Source of the DNA: Limnobaculum allomyrinae | Lineage (GTDB): Bacteria > Pseudomonadota > Gammaproteobacteria > Enterobacterales > Enterobacteriaceae | Direction of reading: 5' to 3' | NCBI RefSeq assembly: GCF_016649425.1 | Contig: NZ_JADRCR010000001.1 | Location: forward strand, 620,001-684,000 | Length of the DNA: 64,000 nt | The notes under the pieces: model-generated | What the model saw: the letters and a program-made list of their open reading frames with translations, nothing else | Told to the model about the DNA's origin: nothing | Databases searched by the model: none | In this document: positions 19,611 to 29,506 of the stretch, piece after piece | How the letters are laid out: each line of letters starts with the position of its first letter | Position numbering within the stretch: position 1 is the stretch's first letter | Program-made: the position numbers and the translations under genes

Positions 19611-20369
19611 ATGCTGCCGGAATTAAGCGATGCCGAAACGCTGCGCTATAACCGCCAAATTATCCTGCGGGGATTCGATTTTGATGGTCAGGAGAAGCTT
19701 AAAGCCTCTTCCGCGCTGATTGTTGGTTTGGGCGGCTTGGGCTGTCCGGCCTCCCAATATCTGTGTGCGGCGGGTATTGGTTCGCTAACCCTGCTGGATT
19801 TCGATACGGTTTCTTTGTCTAACCTACAGCGTCAGATTTTACATCGTGACGACCGTATTGGTATGGCGAAGGTGGAATCCGCCAGAATGACACTGGCGGA
19901 TATTAACCCCAACGTGGCATTACATACGGTCAATGAAAATCTTGACGATAACCAACTGCAAGCGTTGATTGCTCAAGTGGATATTATACTGGACTGCACC
20001 GATAACGTTGAAATCCGCAATCGCTTAAACCAGCACTGCTTTACCCTGCGTAAACCGATGGTTTCCGGAGCGGCTATTCGTATGGAAGGCCAAATCAGTG
20101 TGTTTACCTACCAGCAAAATGAGCCTTGCTATCGCTGTCTCAGCCGGCTGTTTGGTACAGAAGCGTTAACCTGTGTGGAAGCGGGTGTTATGTCACCGGT
20201 GGTAGGCATTGTTGGTGCTATGCAAGCGACAGAAACAATCAAAGTTCTGACCGGATTTGGCACACCGCTGGCCGGTAAGCTATTAACCCTTGATGCCATG
20301 ACCATGCAGTTTAGAGAAATGAAATTGCCACGAGACCCCAACTGCCCGGTTTGCAGCTCGACCAATTAA
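19611..20369 (+). CDS. moeB: Molybdopterin-synthase adenylyltransferase
   Basis: Adenylates the C-terminus of MoaD so that it can be thiolated for molybdopterin synthesis. The 252-residue E1-like enzyme shows RYNRQIILRGFDFDGQEKL, the ATP-site LIVGLGGLGCPASQYL, DFDTVSLSNLQRQILH, DCTDNVEIRNRLN, and the zinc-binding pairs CYRCL and CPVC near the C-terminus. It is transcribed with moeA. Confidence 0.96.
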   Translation: MLPELSDAETLRYNRQIILRGFDFDGQEKLKASSALIVGLGGLGCPASQYLCAAGIGSLTLLDFDTVSLSNLQRQILHRDDRIGMAKVESARMTLADINPNVALHTVNENLDDNQLQALIAQVDIILDCTDNVEIRNRLNQHCFTLRKPMVSGAAIRMEGQISVFTYQQNEPCYRCLSRLFGTEALTCVEAGVMSPVVGIVGAMQATETIKVLTGFGTPLAGKLLTLDAMTMQFREMKLPRDPNCPVCSSTN

Positions 20370-20429
20370 TATGACAGAGGCAGATAACGTTTATCCGCCT
20401 CAACACGTCTTATTCAACACGAAAACCCA

Positions 20430-21269
20430 TCAGATTTTCAGATAGACATCATCCGGATCCTGTCCGGTGCGATAATCACGGTTCAATCCATCAATCATCT
20501 TCATATGTTCGTCAGACAGCGCAAAATCGTAAATATCCGCGTTTTCCGCAATACGTGATGGTGTAACCGATTTAGGAATTATTACCATGTCCTGCTGTAG
20601 ATGCCAGCGCAACACTATCTGCGCCGTGCTCTTATGATAATATTCTGCGATAGTTTTTAGTACAGAATCGTCAAGAACCATCCCTCTTCCCAAAGGACTC
20701 CAGGCCTCAGCCACCATGTTGTGCTGTTTCAAATAATCTTTCAGGGGATACTGGGTCAGGTAAGGATGGCATTCAAACTGATTAACCGCAGGTACTACCG
20801 TTGCCATATTGGCTAATCTATCCAGATGACTGACGTTGAAGTTGCAAACGCCAATGGCACGTACTCGCATCTCTTTATACAATCGTTCCAGCGCGCGCCA
20901 GGTGTCGAAAAAATGTTGTTGGCTTGGCCAATGCACCAGCAATAAATCCAGCGTATCCAGTTTTAGCGCTTTCATTGACAGATCAAAGGATGAGAGCGTT
21001 GCATCATAGCCTTGATTATCATCACCAATTTTAGTGGTGATGAACAGTTCATCGCGGGCAACGCCACTTTGCTGCAATAAATTACCCAGAATTCCTTCAT
21101 TATGATAAAGCTGAGCGGTATCAAAAGAACGGTACCCGACCTCCAACGCTTTATTGATAGCTATTTCGGCATCTGCCTGATTATCGATTTTATATACCCC
21201 AAATCCATGCTGGGGCATGAGCACACCATTATTAAGCTTTACTTTATCCTGTAGCCCTCTTTTTTTCAT
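20430..21269 (-). CDS. Aldo/keto reductase (2,5-diketo-D-gluconate reductase type)
   Basis: 279-residue NADPH-dependent carbonyl reductase of the aldo/keto reductase family. The full catalytic tetrad is present: Asp50 and Tyr55 (RSFDTAQLYHNE), Lys80 (ITTKIG), His113 (LLVHWP). The cofactor block near the C-terminus reads VIIPKSVTPSRIAENADIYDF. It resembles DkgA and the Bacillus YtbE/YvgN group in length and pattern. The physiological substrate cannot be told from sequence; methylglyoxal and other small aldehydes are typical of the group. Single gene with no operon partner. Confidence 0.9.
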   Translation of the reverse strand: MKKRGLQDKVKLNNGVLMPQHGFGVYKIDNQADAEIAINKALEVGYRSFDTAQLYHNEGILGNLLQQSGVARDELFITTKIGDDNQGYDATLSSFDLSMKALKLDTLDLLLVHWPSQQHFFDTWRALERLYKEMRVRAIGVCNFNVSHLDRLANMATVVPAVNQFECHPYLTQYPLKDYLKQHNMVAEAWSPLGRGMVLDDSVLKTIAEYYHKSTAQIVLRWHLQQDMVIIPKSVTPSRIAENADIYDFALSDEHMKMIDGLNRDYRTGQDPDDVYLKI

Positions 21270-21359
21270 ATTTGAGTCCTTATGCTTAATGTCAAATTAA
21301 ATAGATTCTATTGGTATCCTCTCATAGTTGTTATTAAAGAAACCTTTCAGATGCCGCAA

Positions 21360-21920
21360 TTACAGAATGTTGTCATCATTATTTGGCGATTGTTCCTCTG
21401 ATGGTTCATCGCAACTCTCAGACCCACATTTAATTAGCTCTACCGGCCCCTGATGCAACACAATCAGTAACCAACCGGTTTGACTGGTAAAATCTTCACC
21501 GTCAAATGGCTTTTCACCCACCTTGCCACCACACAACAACAAATGTGAAGAGACTGCACATTCCCAACCATGGGCTTTCAGCCCTGCGGCTACCTCACTA
21601 TCCTTCTCGTCCATTCGGTCAAAAAATACTTTTTCTTTGGTCTCCATATCCTCAGCAACCCAGGCACGTTTTTTTAACTGACTTTCAGTCAGATTGTCTT
21701 CATCACCTTTTTGATATGGGCTAATGTGTAATAGCGTTGGAGAAACCTCACCACTTTCCGGATCGACAATTCGGTAGTTACCTGCAAAGGAGATGCTGCC
21801 ATCGTCTTCCGCTGCCTGAACCAGTCCCAGGGGAAGTAATATCAGGGTTACGGCCAGAACGCCCATTAATCGTTGATAAACACTACACAAAGGCGTAAAC
21901 ACCTTATTTTGTCTGACCAT
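21360..21920 (-). CDS. Small exported protein of unknown function
   Basis: 186 residues with an N-terminal signal peptide (hydrophobic LMGVLAVTLILLPLGLVQA, cleavage likely after AQA-like VQA), then an acidic mature domain with FAGNYRIVDPESGEV. Four cysteines in the mature part (one at WECAV, one at LLCGG, two near CGSESC) could form two disulfides. The ATG at 21920 has AGGAAA upstream; a start ten codons earlier has none. I do not recognise the family. It is transcribed away from the WG-repeat gene next door, also an exported protein. Confidence 0.6.
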   Translation of the reverse strand: MVRQNKVFTPLCSVYQRLMGVLAVTLILLPLGLVQAAEDDGSISFAGNYRIVDPESGEVSPTLLHISPYQKGDEDNLTESQLKKRAWVAEDMETKEKVFFDRMDEKDSEVAAGLKAHGWECAVSSHLLLCGGKVGEKPFDGEDFTSQTGWLLIVLHQGPVELIKCGSESCDEPSEEQSPNNDDNIL

Positions 21921-22200
21921 GATTGCTTTCCTGTTGGATTCTAAAATCATAAAACGAATATAAACAGTATGTACCAGATTGGGCGATTACGAATAAAATT
22001 GTCAGGTTTGTTTTAGTTAATTAATCCTTTATTGGATATTTAATTTTGCTTACTCGATAAATCACACAGGTTGAATTTATTTTTGATAAAACTGATTGAT
22101 ATCATGGCAAAATCACCGTCAGAAAAATTTAATTTCCGTTCGATTTATTTAACAACAATGAAGCAGGCTGTTTAGCCTGTATTAAAAGGTATTTATCTCT

Positions 22201-24309
22201 ATGTCAAAAGTGCTCTTTCACTTGCCGTTGAAATACGCATTACTCTCACTGAGTTTATTGTGCAGCACTCATTTACTGGCGCAAGAGCACGCAATAACGC
22301 CAGAGATGGAAACAGAACTTCGTAACGAATTTAAAAAATACAGCTTCCCACAAATAAAAAAGAGATTACGAGAACAGTCCGATAGCCTGAAAAAGTACCA
22401 GGAATTTAGTTCAATACGAATTTCCGCAGGTTCTACAACAGACCAACAAACAGAGCATGTAGATAAATTTATTCCATTATCTGCGACAGAAATAAACAGT
22501 AAATACCATGAATATCTGAACAGTTTGTCATTTTACCAGTCCATCTCTGGCGATCTATCGACTATTCAGACTAACTATAATTCCTATCATCTGTCTCAAT
22601 TAATTAAAAACTATGATGATTACAACTATCCCGAACATGAGTTAAACATTACCAGCGTCACTTTTATTGATGGTTCCACCGCCACAATAAGCAGTGCTGA
22701 TACGGAAGGCAAAGGGAGTCTTAATGGCACCAAACGTATTGCCAGTCTTTCAATGACAGCAAGTTACACATTACCCCTTCAGTCAAAGCAATTGCACTTT
22801 AGTCATGGTGATAAATCTGTTGAGGAGCAAATTGAACTGGTGCAAATGTCCGGTCAGGAAGTTGAGCTTAAATTGTCCGAATCCGTCCATAAAAATATTC
22901 TTCATGTTGAAGGAATCGACAGCAGCGGTCAGGCATTAAAACCGCTTGGGTCTTCATCTTATAGTAATGACAATTATTATATTAGCCTGCTTTACACCTT
23001 TACCGAACAGGCTCTGCAACAAATAGAAAGTCACCAAATTACGGATAAAGAAGCACTGCTACAGTTCTTTCTCAATAACTACCCTTCTCAGGAACAGACT
23101 CATAAAACTCACCCACCGGTTTTTATTGCTACTTATCAGTTTCAGGGAGAGGTTTCGGCGATTAACCTGTATCTGTATCCGGAATCCAAAAGAGAAACCT
23201 ATTCATTTCAACTAACCCAAAGCGATCAACGTTACTTTAATGGCCTGACCAGCGCACAAGATAACACCGGAAAAAAGTATGGATTAATATCTGAACAGGG
23301 CGAATGGATTATTGCTCCACGCTATAACCGGCTTGAATATGCCGTTGGCGATTATTATTACGCTACAGAGGCACATAAAAATGTTAACGATACTTCCGTT
23401 TATCGGTTAAACAGAAATGAGAAACGCCTTGAGCTTCAACCTTTTAGATTTAGCCAATATGAACCAAAGCTACTGCAAAATAAATATGTTTATATTACTA
23501 AAGAAAACGACCGTTCCCGTCTTCAGGGGCTATTGAATATACAAACTCATCAAATCATCTTACCTGTAAAATATAGTGATATTGAAATAAGCGATAATTT
23601 TTTCGGTGCTTATAACATCAATAACAAAAAATTTGATCGTAACTACGAAATATATAGTAGCCATAACCTTCAGCTTATTCTGAAAGGAACCTTTGATGTT
23701 GTAACCTTCGATAGCAGCAATATTATTACCCGATACACTACCCGCACCATCGAACCGTTAAAAGGTAATACCCCTTACTATGCCATTGAAAATGACAAGT
23801 ACTACCTGTATCAACATTATGATATCTACGATGTAAATGGTAAAAAACTCAATGATAACCATTATTATCAGTTGGATAGCTTTTCCAGCTTTGGTAAGGA
23901 TGGTCTATTGCCGGTAACCGATGCCCATGGCAAACGTTATTATATTAATCGTAGCGGAAAGAATGCCGGTCTTGATGTCAGCAAATACGAAACTATTTAT
24001 CCCTTCTCTAACGGTCTGGCAGCAGTGAAAGGTGTCAAGGATGAATATGGCTATATTGATACTTCAGGTAAGTTAGTTATTCCGTTGATATATCGATCGG
24101 CAGAAATGTTTCAGGGCGGCAGTGCCAAAGTAGAAAATGATAAGGTTACTCTTTTAATTGACCGCAAAAATCAGATCATTCACACCTTTAATGATTCGGT
24201 TTATACCTATACCAATCATCAGGATAGCGATAAAGCCACCTACACCCAGTACAACGGTGTGACCTATGATGAAAAAGGACAAGAGGTAGTGAAAAAGAAG
24301 GATAAGTAG
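22201..24309 (+). CDS. Secreted WG-repeat protein
   Basis: 702-residue exported protein. Signal peptide at residues 1-28 (LLSLSLLCSTHLLAQ). Residues 30-340 form a large domain I do not recognise. The C-terminal half carries WG-type repeats, a beta-propeller-like motif: KYGLISEQGEWIIAPRYNRL near 359, GLLNIQTHQIILPVKYSDI near 443, and YGYIDTSGKLVIPLIYRSAEMF near 616, with degenerate copies between. WG repeats are found in bacterial surface and secreted proteins and are thought to bind protein or sugar partners; no enzymatic motif was seen. It is AT-richer and more Asn/Tyr-rich than its neighbours, which suggests accessory origin. Confidence 0.75.
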   Translation: MSKVLFHLPLKYALLSLSLLCSTHLLAQEHAITPEMETELRNEFKKYSFPQIKKRLREQSDSLKKYQEFSSIRISAGSTTDQQTEHVDKFIPLSATEINSKYHEYLNSLSFYQSISGDLSTIQTNYNSYHLSQLIKNYDDYNYPEHELNITSVTFIDGSTATISSADTEGKGSLNGTKRIASLSMTASYTLPLQSKQLHFSHGDKSVEEQIELVQMSGQEVELKLSESVHKNILHVEGIDSSGQALKPLGSSSYSNDNYYISLLYTFTEQALQQIESHQITDKEALLQFFLNNYPSQEQTHKTHPPVFIATYQFQGEVSAINLYLYPESKRETYSFQLTQSDQRYFNGLTSAQDNTGKKYGLISEQGEWIIAPRYNRLEYAVGDYYYATEAHKNVNDTSVYRLNRNEKRLELQPFRFSQYEPKLLQNKYVYITKENDRSRLQGLLNIQTHQIILPVKYSDIEISDNFFGAYNINNKKFDRNYEIYSSHNLQLILKGTFDVVTFDSSNIITRYTTRTIEPLKGNTPYYAIENDKYYLYQHYDIYDVNGKKLNDNHYYQLDSFSSFGKDGLLPVTDAHGKRYYINRSGKNAGLDVSKYETIYPFSNGLAAVKGVKDEYGYIDTSGKLVIPLIYRSAEMFQGGSAKVENDKVTLLIDRKNQIIHTFNDSVYTYTNHQDSDKATYTQYNGVTYDEKGQEVVKKKDK

Positions 24310-24333
24310 CCTGACAGCATTGATATCCCTGAG

Positions 24334-24366
24334 GCGGGTGTGACAGAATGCACCCGCTTCTTTTTA
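24334..24366 (+). terminator. Terminator after the WG-repeat gene
   Basis: GCGGGTG / CACCCGC with a ten-base loop, followed by TTCTTTTT. It lies just before dusC. Confidence 0.75.
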
Positions 24367-24385
24367 TCTATTATTCGGTGATCCC

Positions 24386-25321
24386 ATGCGTGTAATGTTA
24401 GCTCCAATGGAAGGCGTATTGGATGCCTTTGTTCGTGAGCTTCTCACAGAGATTAATGACTACGACCTTTGCGTCACCGAGTTTGTTCGGGTGGTAAATA
24501 CCCTGCTTTCAGCCAAAGCTTTTTATCGCTTTTGTCCGGAGCTGCGTAACGGTGGACGAACTAAATCTGGCACGCCGGTACGTGTTCAGCTATTAGGAAA
24601 TTCCCCTCAGTGGATGGCAGAAAATGCTTTTCGGGTAACCGAGCTGGGATCACACGGGGTAGATCTTAACTGCGGTTGCCCTGCCAAACGCGTCGTCGGT
24701 GGTGATGGCGGAGCCAGCCTGTTAAAAACGCCAGAAACCATCTATCAGGTAACCCGCGCTATGCGTCAGGCGGTTGCCGCCGATAAAGCTGTCTCAGTAA
24801 AGATCCGTCTGGGTTGGGAGTCTATCGACCATCGCTTTGAAATTGCCGATGCTGCACAGCAAGGTGGCGCCAGCGAACTGGTGGTTCATGGACGCACCAA
24901 AGAAGACGGCTATAAAGCGGATAGAATCAATTGGCAGGCAATTGGTGACATTCGCCAGCGTTTATCCATTCCGGTCATCGCCAATGGTGAGATCTGGAGT
25001 AGTGAAGACGCCCGGCACTGTCTGGAGATAACCGGCTGTCAGGATCTGATGGTGGGCAGAGGTGCGCTGAACGTTCCCAATTTGGGTTCAGTGATTAAGC
25101 ACCAGCAGAACAAAATGTCATGGGAACAGGTTCTGCAACTGCTGAAAAAATACGTTCAGACTGAGAATCCGTTTGATACCGGACTGTATAATATTGCCAG
25201 AACTAAGCAGTGGTTGGGTTATTTACGTAAAGAATATGATGAAGCCGCTGAATTGTTTGCCACAATAAGAACCATTACCGATAAGCAACAACTTGCCGAC
25301 GCCATTATTCCATTCAAATAA
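24386..25321 (+). CDS. dusC: tRNA-dihydrouridine(16) synthase
   Basis: FMN-dependent reduction of uridine 16 in the D-loop of tRNA. The 311-residue TIM-barrel protein begins [20 protein letters not shown]. The catalytic cysteine lies in [11 protein letters not shown] (about residue 98). [23 protein letters not shown] and PVIANGEIW line the FMN site, and [12 protein letters not shown] follows. The long C-terminal helical tail is DusC-like rather than DusA- or DusB-like. Single gene with terminators on both sides; the following one separates it from the fimbrial block. Confidence 0.96.
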   Translation: MRVMLAPMEGVLDAFVRELLTEINDYDLCVTEFVRVVNTLLSAKAFYRFCPELRNGGRTKSGTPVRVQLLGNSPQWMAENAFRVTELGSHGVDLNCGCPAKRVVGGDGGASLLKTPETIYQVTRAMRQAVAADKAVSVKIRLGWESIDHRFEIADAAQQGGASELVVHGRTKEDGYKADRINWQAIGDIRQRLSIPVIANGEIWSSEDARHCLEITGCQDLMVGRGALNVPNLGSVIKHQQNKMSWEQVLQLLKKYVQTENPFDTGLYNIARTKQWLGYLRKEYDEAAELFATIRTITDKQQLADAIIPFK

Positions 25322-25330
25322 TATCTTGTC

Positions 25331-25362
25331 GGGCATAACCTTTATTATGATTATGCCCTTTT
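25331..25362. terminator. Terminator shared by dusC and fimbrial operon 1
   Basis: GGGCATAA / TTATGCCC with a 12-base loop and TTTT on the plus side, between convergent genes. A related hairpin stands at the same place behind operon 2 (31385-31412), evidence that the operon duplication included this end. Confidence 0.7.
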
Positions 25363-25372
25363 CCAATACCCA

Positions 25373-26446
25373 TTAGTTGTAGGTAAAGTTCAATGTTCCT
25401 GTGGCATTAGCCTGACCTGGGCCAACGGGGCTTGCGGTTTTATAATACGTCGCGGTCACCATGATCGGAATTGAACCAGGTGCACCACCACTGACCGTGA
25501 CAGTACCGTTTTTATCAGTCGTACGTGTAGAGGTTGCCAGTGTAATCGGTGTGTTTAACGGCAGCCCGTTATCATAGGTATTATATAAGCTGGATTGAAA
25601 CCCGAGTTGTACACCTACATTGCTGGCAACACCCGGAGATCCTGCATTGGTTAAAGCAATCACGGTATTGTTAGCCGTATCCCCTGAAGTCACCGGAGGG
25701 GCAGCAACAGATAACGAAACGTTGGTTCCCGGTTCACAGTTTAGTGTCAAATCTGCCGAAGCGGTTCCCACCTTAGTGTTAGAGTCGAAATCCGACAACT
25801 GAATATTCCCCAAAGGTAAATTCACCGGAGAACCGGTTACATTGCACCCCATGGCTTTTACGGTAATAGCACTGGTCGATACCGTGAATTGCGATGCCAC
25901 ATCTCCCGAAGAACTTCCGGCACTTTCCCGAAAATCAACTCGCGCAATGGGAGAACCAAAAGAGAGCGTTCCCGAACTAATTGGCCCTCCGGTCGCAATA
26001 AGCTGTAAGTTGTAAGAGGAATGATTCAAGTTATGTGTCGACTTACCGTCTCCCGGCTGGTAAGTATTATCGATAGCCCTTACCGCATCATAAGGACCGG
26101 CCTGATTCATGGTGGATACTTTTACTCCTAATCCTGTTACACCAGTAGGAAAGACCATATCGCCCATTGGGGTGCCACTGGCCTGAGGCGCATTAAGATA
26201 GAAAAAACCAACAACATAATTTTTTCCGCACCCGGTAATTTGTACGCTCGACGGTTGTGAACCAGGCCAACTTGACGCATAAATGACTTCTCCACCAACA
26301 TAGTTCTGACTGGTCACAACAATCTTAGAGGGTAATGTCAGGTTGGAAACAGAAACATTATTACCTGCGGCACGCCTGCAATCTGCATGCACCTCCGAAA
26401 CCACAGAGCATAATATCAACACTAACCATAAATACTTTTTCATCAT
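25373..26446 (-). CDS. Fimbrial tip adhesin, operon 1 (intact)
   Basis: 357-residue two-domain adhesin. Signal peptide MMKKYLWLVLILCSVVSEVHA, then an N-terminal domain of about 170 residues (SNLTLPSKIVV, GGEVIYASSWPGSQPS, PTGVTGLGVKVSTMNQAGPY) and a C-terminal pilin domain from about residue 185 (VKAMGCNVTGSPVNLPLG, TLNCEPGTNVSLSV) ending in the alternating hydrophobic strand GTLNFTYN that binds the chaperone. Two-domain layout with a C-terminal pilin domain is typical of FimH-like tip proteins; the ligand is unknown. Last gene of operon 1. The homologous adhesin of operon 2 is out of frame, so this may be the only working copy. Confidence 0.85.
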   Translation of the reverse strand: MMKKYLWLVLILCSVVSEVHADCRRAAGNNVSVSNLTLPSKIVVTSQNYVGGEVIYASSWPGSQPSSVQITGCGKNYVVGFFYLNAPQASGTPMGDMVFPTGVTGLGVKVSTMNQAGPYDAVRAIDNTYQPGDGKSTHNLNHSSYNLQLIATGGPISSGTLSFGSPIARVDFRESAGSSSGDVASQFTVSTSAITVKAMGCNVTGSPVNLPLGNIQLSDFDSNTKVGTASADLTLNCEPGTNVSLSVAAPPVTSGDTANNTVIALTNAGSPGVASNVGVQLGFQSSLYNTYDNGLPLNTPITLATSTRTTDKNGTVTVSGGAPGSIPIMVTATYYKTASPVGPGQANATGTLNFTYN

Positions 26447-26501
26447 TATATCCATCTCATATCGAGCAGAACTTAACCCCATTTACCCAAGCTATTTCAC
26501 G

Positions 26502-26839
26502 CTAGTCATAAGTAAAATTAATGGTAACTGTTGCACCAAAATCCCCTGCCGTCGGCGCACCGTGGGGGGTATACATGCGAGCAGCCATCACTAATGCGGT
26601 AGATTGAGTTGTTGCATCAATATTCAGCACATAGCTGGTGTTATTACCCAGAGAAACTACGGGGTCGTTATTAAATAACTGCAGCCCCAGATCGTGAGCG
26701 CCATCCGTAACGTAGAAGCATTAAACGCAGTGGCATTAAACCCCATGCCCAGTAATGCGATGAACCAATATCCCTTCATCAATAACCTCTGACGCCGATG
26801 GCAACACATCACTTTTTTATTGTTTATTTCCATCATCAT
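26502..26839 (-). pseudogene. Minor fimbrial subunit, operon 1 (internal deletion, frameshift)
   Basis: Remnant of a minor pilin. The first 40 or so codons (MMMEINNKKVMCCHRR, hydrophobic KGYWFIALLGMGFNATAFNA) match the start of the operon 2 protein. The reading then jumps to another frame, which carries its last 70 residues (DGAHDLGLQLFNNDPVVSLG to ATVTINFTYD). Compared with the intact 582-base paralog the gene has lost 244 bases, a number not divisible by three, so no full pilin can be made. The ribosome site GAGG and the C-terminal strand remain readable, so the decay looks recent. Confidence 0.8.
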
Positions 26840-26852
26840 TGTGTCCTCGCCA

Positions 26853-29410
26853 TTAAAGACATTTCTCACGCAAGATCAGCACACCAGAGCTGGTTTCTTG
26901 TGGAGAAATTCGGTAATTCACCATACATTGTTCACCGGCTGATTTTCCCCACGTCACTAAAAGCTGACCTTCATTTTGCAAACCGGCAACGTACACCTGC
27001 CCGTCATCTCCTACGATGCTACTTTTAGCTGATGCTTCAGTATCGCTGGCTTGACTAACGATGGCGCCAAAAGGAATCATCCCTCCTGCATATTCAAGAG
27101 TCATCAGTGCCCGATATCCGGTCTGTGTTATATATTCAGCGCGCACTACCGCGCCGCGCGTTGGAACCACGCTCTTACTGGTATCATCCAGCTCAAGGTT
27201 ATTATCAGGAATTTCTTCGGTATTCAGAGTGATATCACTCTTACGATAAGGGGAAGCGTAAGGTACGACAGCATAGCCCCTAAAGTCAGTCTTCACGCCG
27301 GTTTGATTATTAACAGGAACCCCTTCGGCACCGGGGGCTTTAACCAGTACAATCGTATCGCTGAGTGGTTGGGAGAGCGTCACGCCGTCGCCATGTACCA
27401 CAACCCCGCCCTGAACGCCGTAGTTAAATCGATCGGCATAATCATCATAACCATAACCGGCATTAAGCTTGGCGTAAGTTCCCTGATAAGTGGCATTGGC
27501 ATTGCCGGTATTGGCATTGCCTTCTGTCACATATCCCTGTTGTACACTCCAGTTAAGATTATTATCTTGTAGTGCGGTTCCGTTAAGACCGATGTTATGA
27601 GAGGTTGGGCCATGCTTCGCACTATTCAGGCTATAGTTTGCGCTACTGCCTGATAGCCATTTGTCTAATGGAACACTGACATTGAAGGAGAATATCTGGT
27701 CGGTACTTTTACCATGACCGGAATCATCGTAGTTGGAACGGTTACTATTGTCAGAGTTTTTGCTGTAGGTATAGTTAAAACCATAACTGATGCTTTTCCA
27801 GTTGTTGTTATAACCAATGCTGACCGAGCTCATACGGCCTCTGTCCCAGTAGTTCTCATTGATTAAACTAAGAGACATGGTACCAAACACTACATCTTGT
27901 GATAATGAAATATCAGTACGGTTACGGCGACGCCCGGCATTATCATTGTCAGCATTGTCGTTATAAGTATTCAGCATATCCTGTAGGGTGTAATACCCGC
28001 CGGTAGAATAGCGATAACCCGCCACACTGAAGTTAGTGCCGGTTTTAATAATATTTTTGCTATAGCGTACCCGTAAAGATTGACCGTTTTGCCGTTCAAT
28101 TGATGAGTTGTCCGGGCTATGTATTTTTGACCAGGCTTGGGTGACATCCATCGATAATGCACCGATATCTCCCAAATTAACGCCACTATCTAATGCCACT
28201 GAATTGTATTTACTTTCAGCCAGTTGAGTTCCACCGTACAGGGTGACGCCCCATGGCATACCATATATCGCTGTCATCTGACCAAAATTCATTTTTTGGT
28301 CACTACTATCGTTAGAACGAGTCCTTCCTCCGGTCAGGCTGTATTTGAGACGCCCTTCCCGTTGTAATACCGGTAAAGAAGCATAAGGGATTGTCAGATG
28401 TTGCTCGCTACCGTCAGATTCTTTAATGGTAAGCTGCATATCTCCTGAACCACCGGTAGGATACATGTCGTTAATTTCAAAGGCCCCTGGAGGGACGGTA
28501 GTTCTGTAGATGGTGTAACCATTTTGTTCAACGGTCACTTCCGCATTGCTGCGTGCAATCCCCCGAATTACCGGAGCAAAACCTTTCTGGCTATCTGGTA
28601 GCATGTCGTCATCAGAAGCGGCCTGACCGCCACGAAAGGCGATGCTGTCAAACACATCTGATGGTGAAACGCTGTCACCCAATATCAACTGGCTTTTTAA
28701 TGACTTAATATCCCGGGAAACGTAGTTATAAACTGAGTCCCAACTTTTTTGTCCGTCGTCGTTATGATTCCAGGTAGAGTAATTACGATAGCGCCAGGGA
28801 CCAAGGTTTATCCCGGGACGTAAGTTAACATATTGGCTATTTTGTGTGCCGTCAGAACCATGGCGCGGCATGGTTCTGACGGCACGCTATAATTGAGCAG
28901 TAGTGCATTAATGCCATCATCCCATTGTTCCTGAGGCACATAACCTCTGGCGAAAGAGAGCACCGCTATTTGTGGAATACTGAGATTCAGGCGTTGTTCA
29001 TTAAACTTAAATTCCGCAGTAGCCTGTGGAATTGCCGATAAATCGGCGCACTGATGATTGAGCGAATTGAGGTCGGGATAATTTTCAGTTTTTACACCCC
29101 AACTTTTTAGCTGTTCCACACTTAAACAGGGCTGAAGCTTGCTATTACTCTGTTCACTTCCTGCTGATTTAAAATCGATCTCTTTCGTATCAACAAGCTG
29201 TTTGTTAATAAAGACATCAACACGATAACGACCAGGAGCCTGAGCCCCCTCTTCAAATGAAGATAAATCAACGGAAGGAGGTACTGAGTTATTCATTTCA
29301 AGCAATGCCGGATTAAAGTAATCTTGCGACACGGCATAAGGTACACATAACGTAGGCAGCAGGCTGGCTGCAATAATCAATTCACGACGAGAGTTTTTAC
29401 AGATTACCAT
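26853..29410 (-). pseudogene. Outer-membrane fimbrial usher, operon 1 (frameshifted at a palindrome)
   Basis: FimD-type usher, normally about 850 residues: N-terminal chaperone-binding domain (DYFNPALLEM, signal peptide), 24-strand beta-barrel with plug, and C-terminal domains ending LREKCL. Frame 1 reads 29410 to about 28865 and frame 2 continues to 26853. At the join (28855-28894) the DNA is a perfect 17-bp inverted repeat with a six-base spacer. The intact paralog has a normal 30-base stretch where this copy has 26. Downstream of the join all motifs (PVIRGIARSNAEVTVEQNGYTIYRTTVPPGAFEI in parts) are intact. As it stands no full-length usher is made. Confidence 0.85.
28855..28894. repeat. 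Perfect 17-bp inverted repeat at the usher 1 frameshift
   Basis: GTGCCGTCAGAACCATG, spacer GCGCGG, CATGGTTCTGACGGCAC. One arm is the expected usher sequence (Gly-Ser-Asp-Gly codons); the other arm replaces the residues that read SASTTVMRN in the intact paralog. This is the form left by template switching in replication. Confidence 0.9.
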
Positions 29411-29506
29411 CTTACTTACACCATAAACTGTCTCTGTCTATCCCTGGCAATAATGTGAATTTGTTGACAATTCATTCACACCTCAACAGAACAAAAAGAG
29501 TGCAAA

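Noticed and set aside
27051-27572. Long ORF antisense to usher 1 (173 codons); a similar one at 33372-33938 antisense to usher 2
   Set aside because: Both are mirror images of the usher coding sequence with no start signals. Their presence in both copies follows from usher homology, not from selection.
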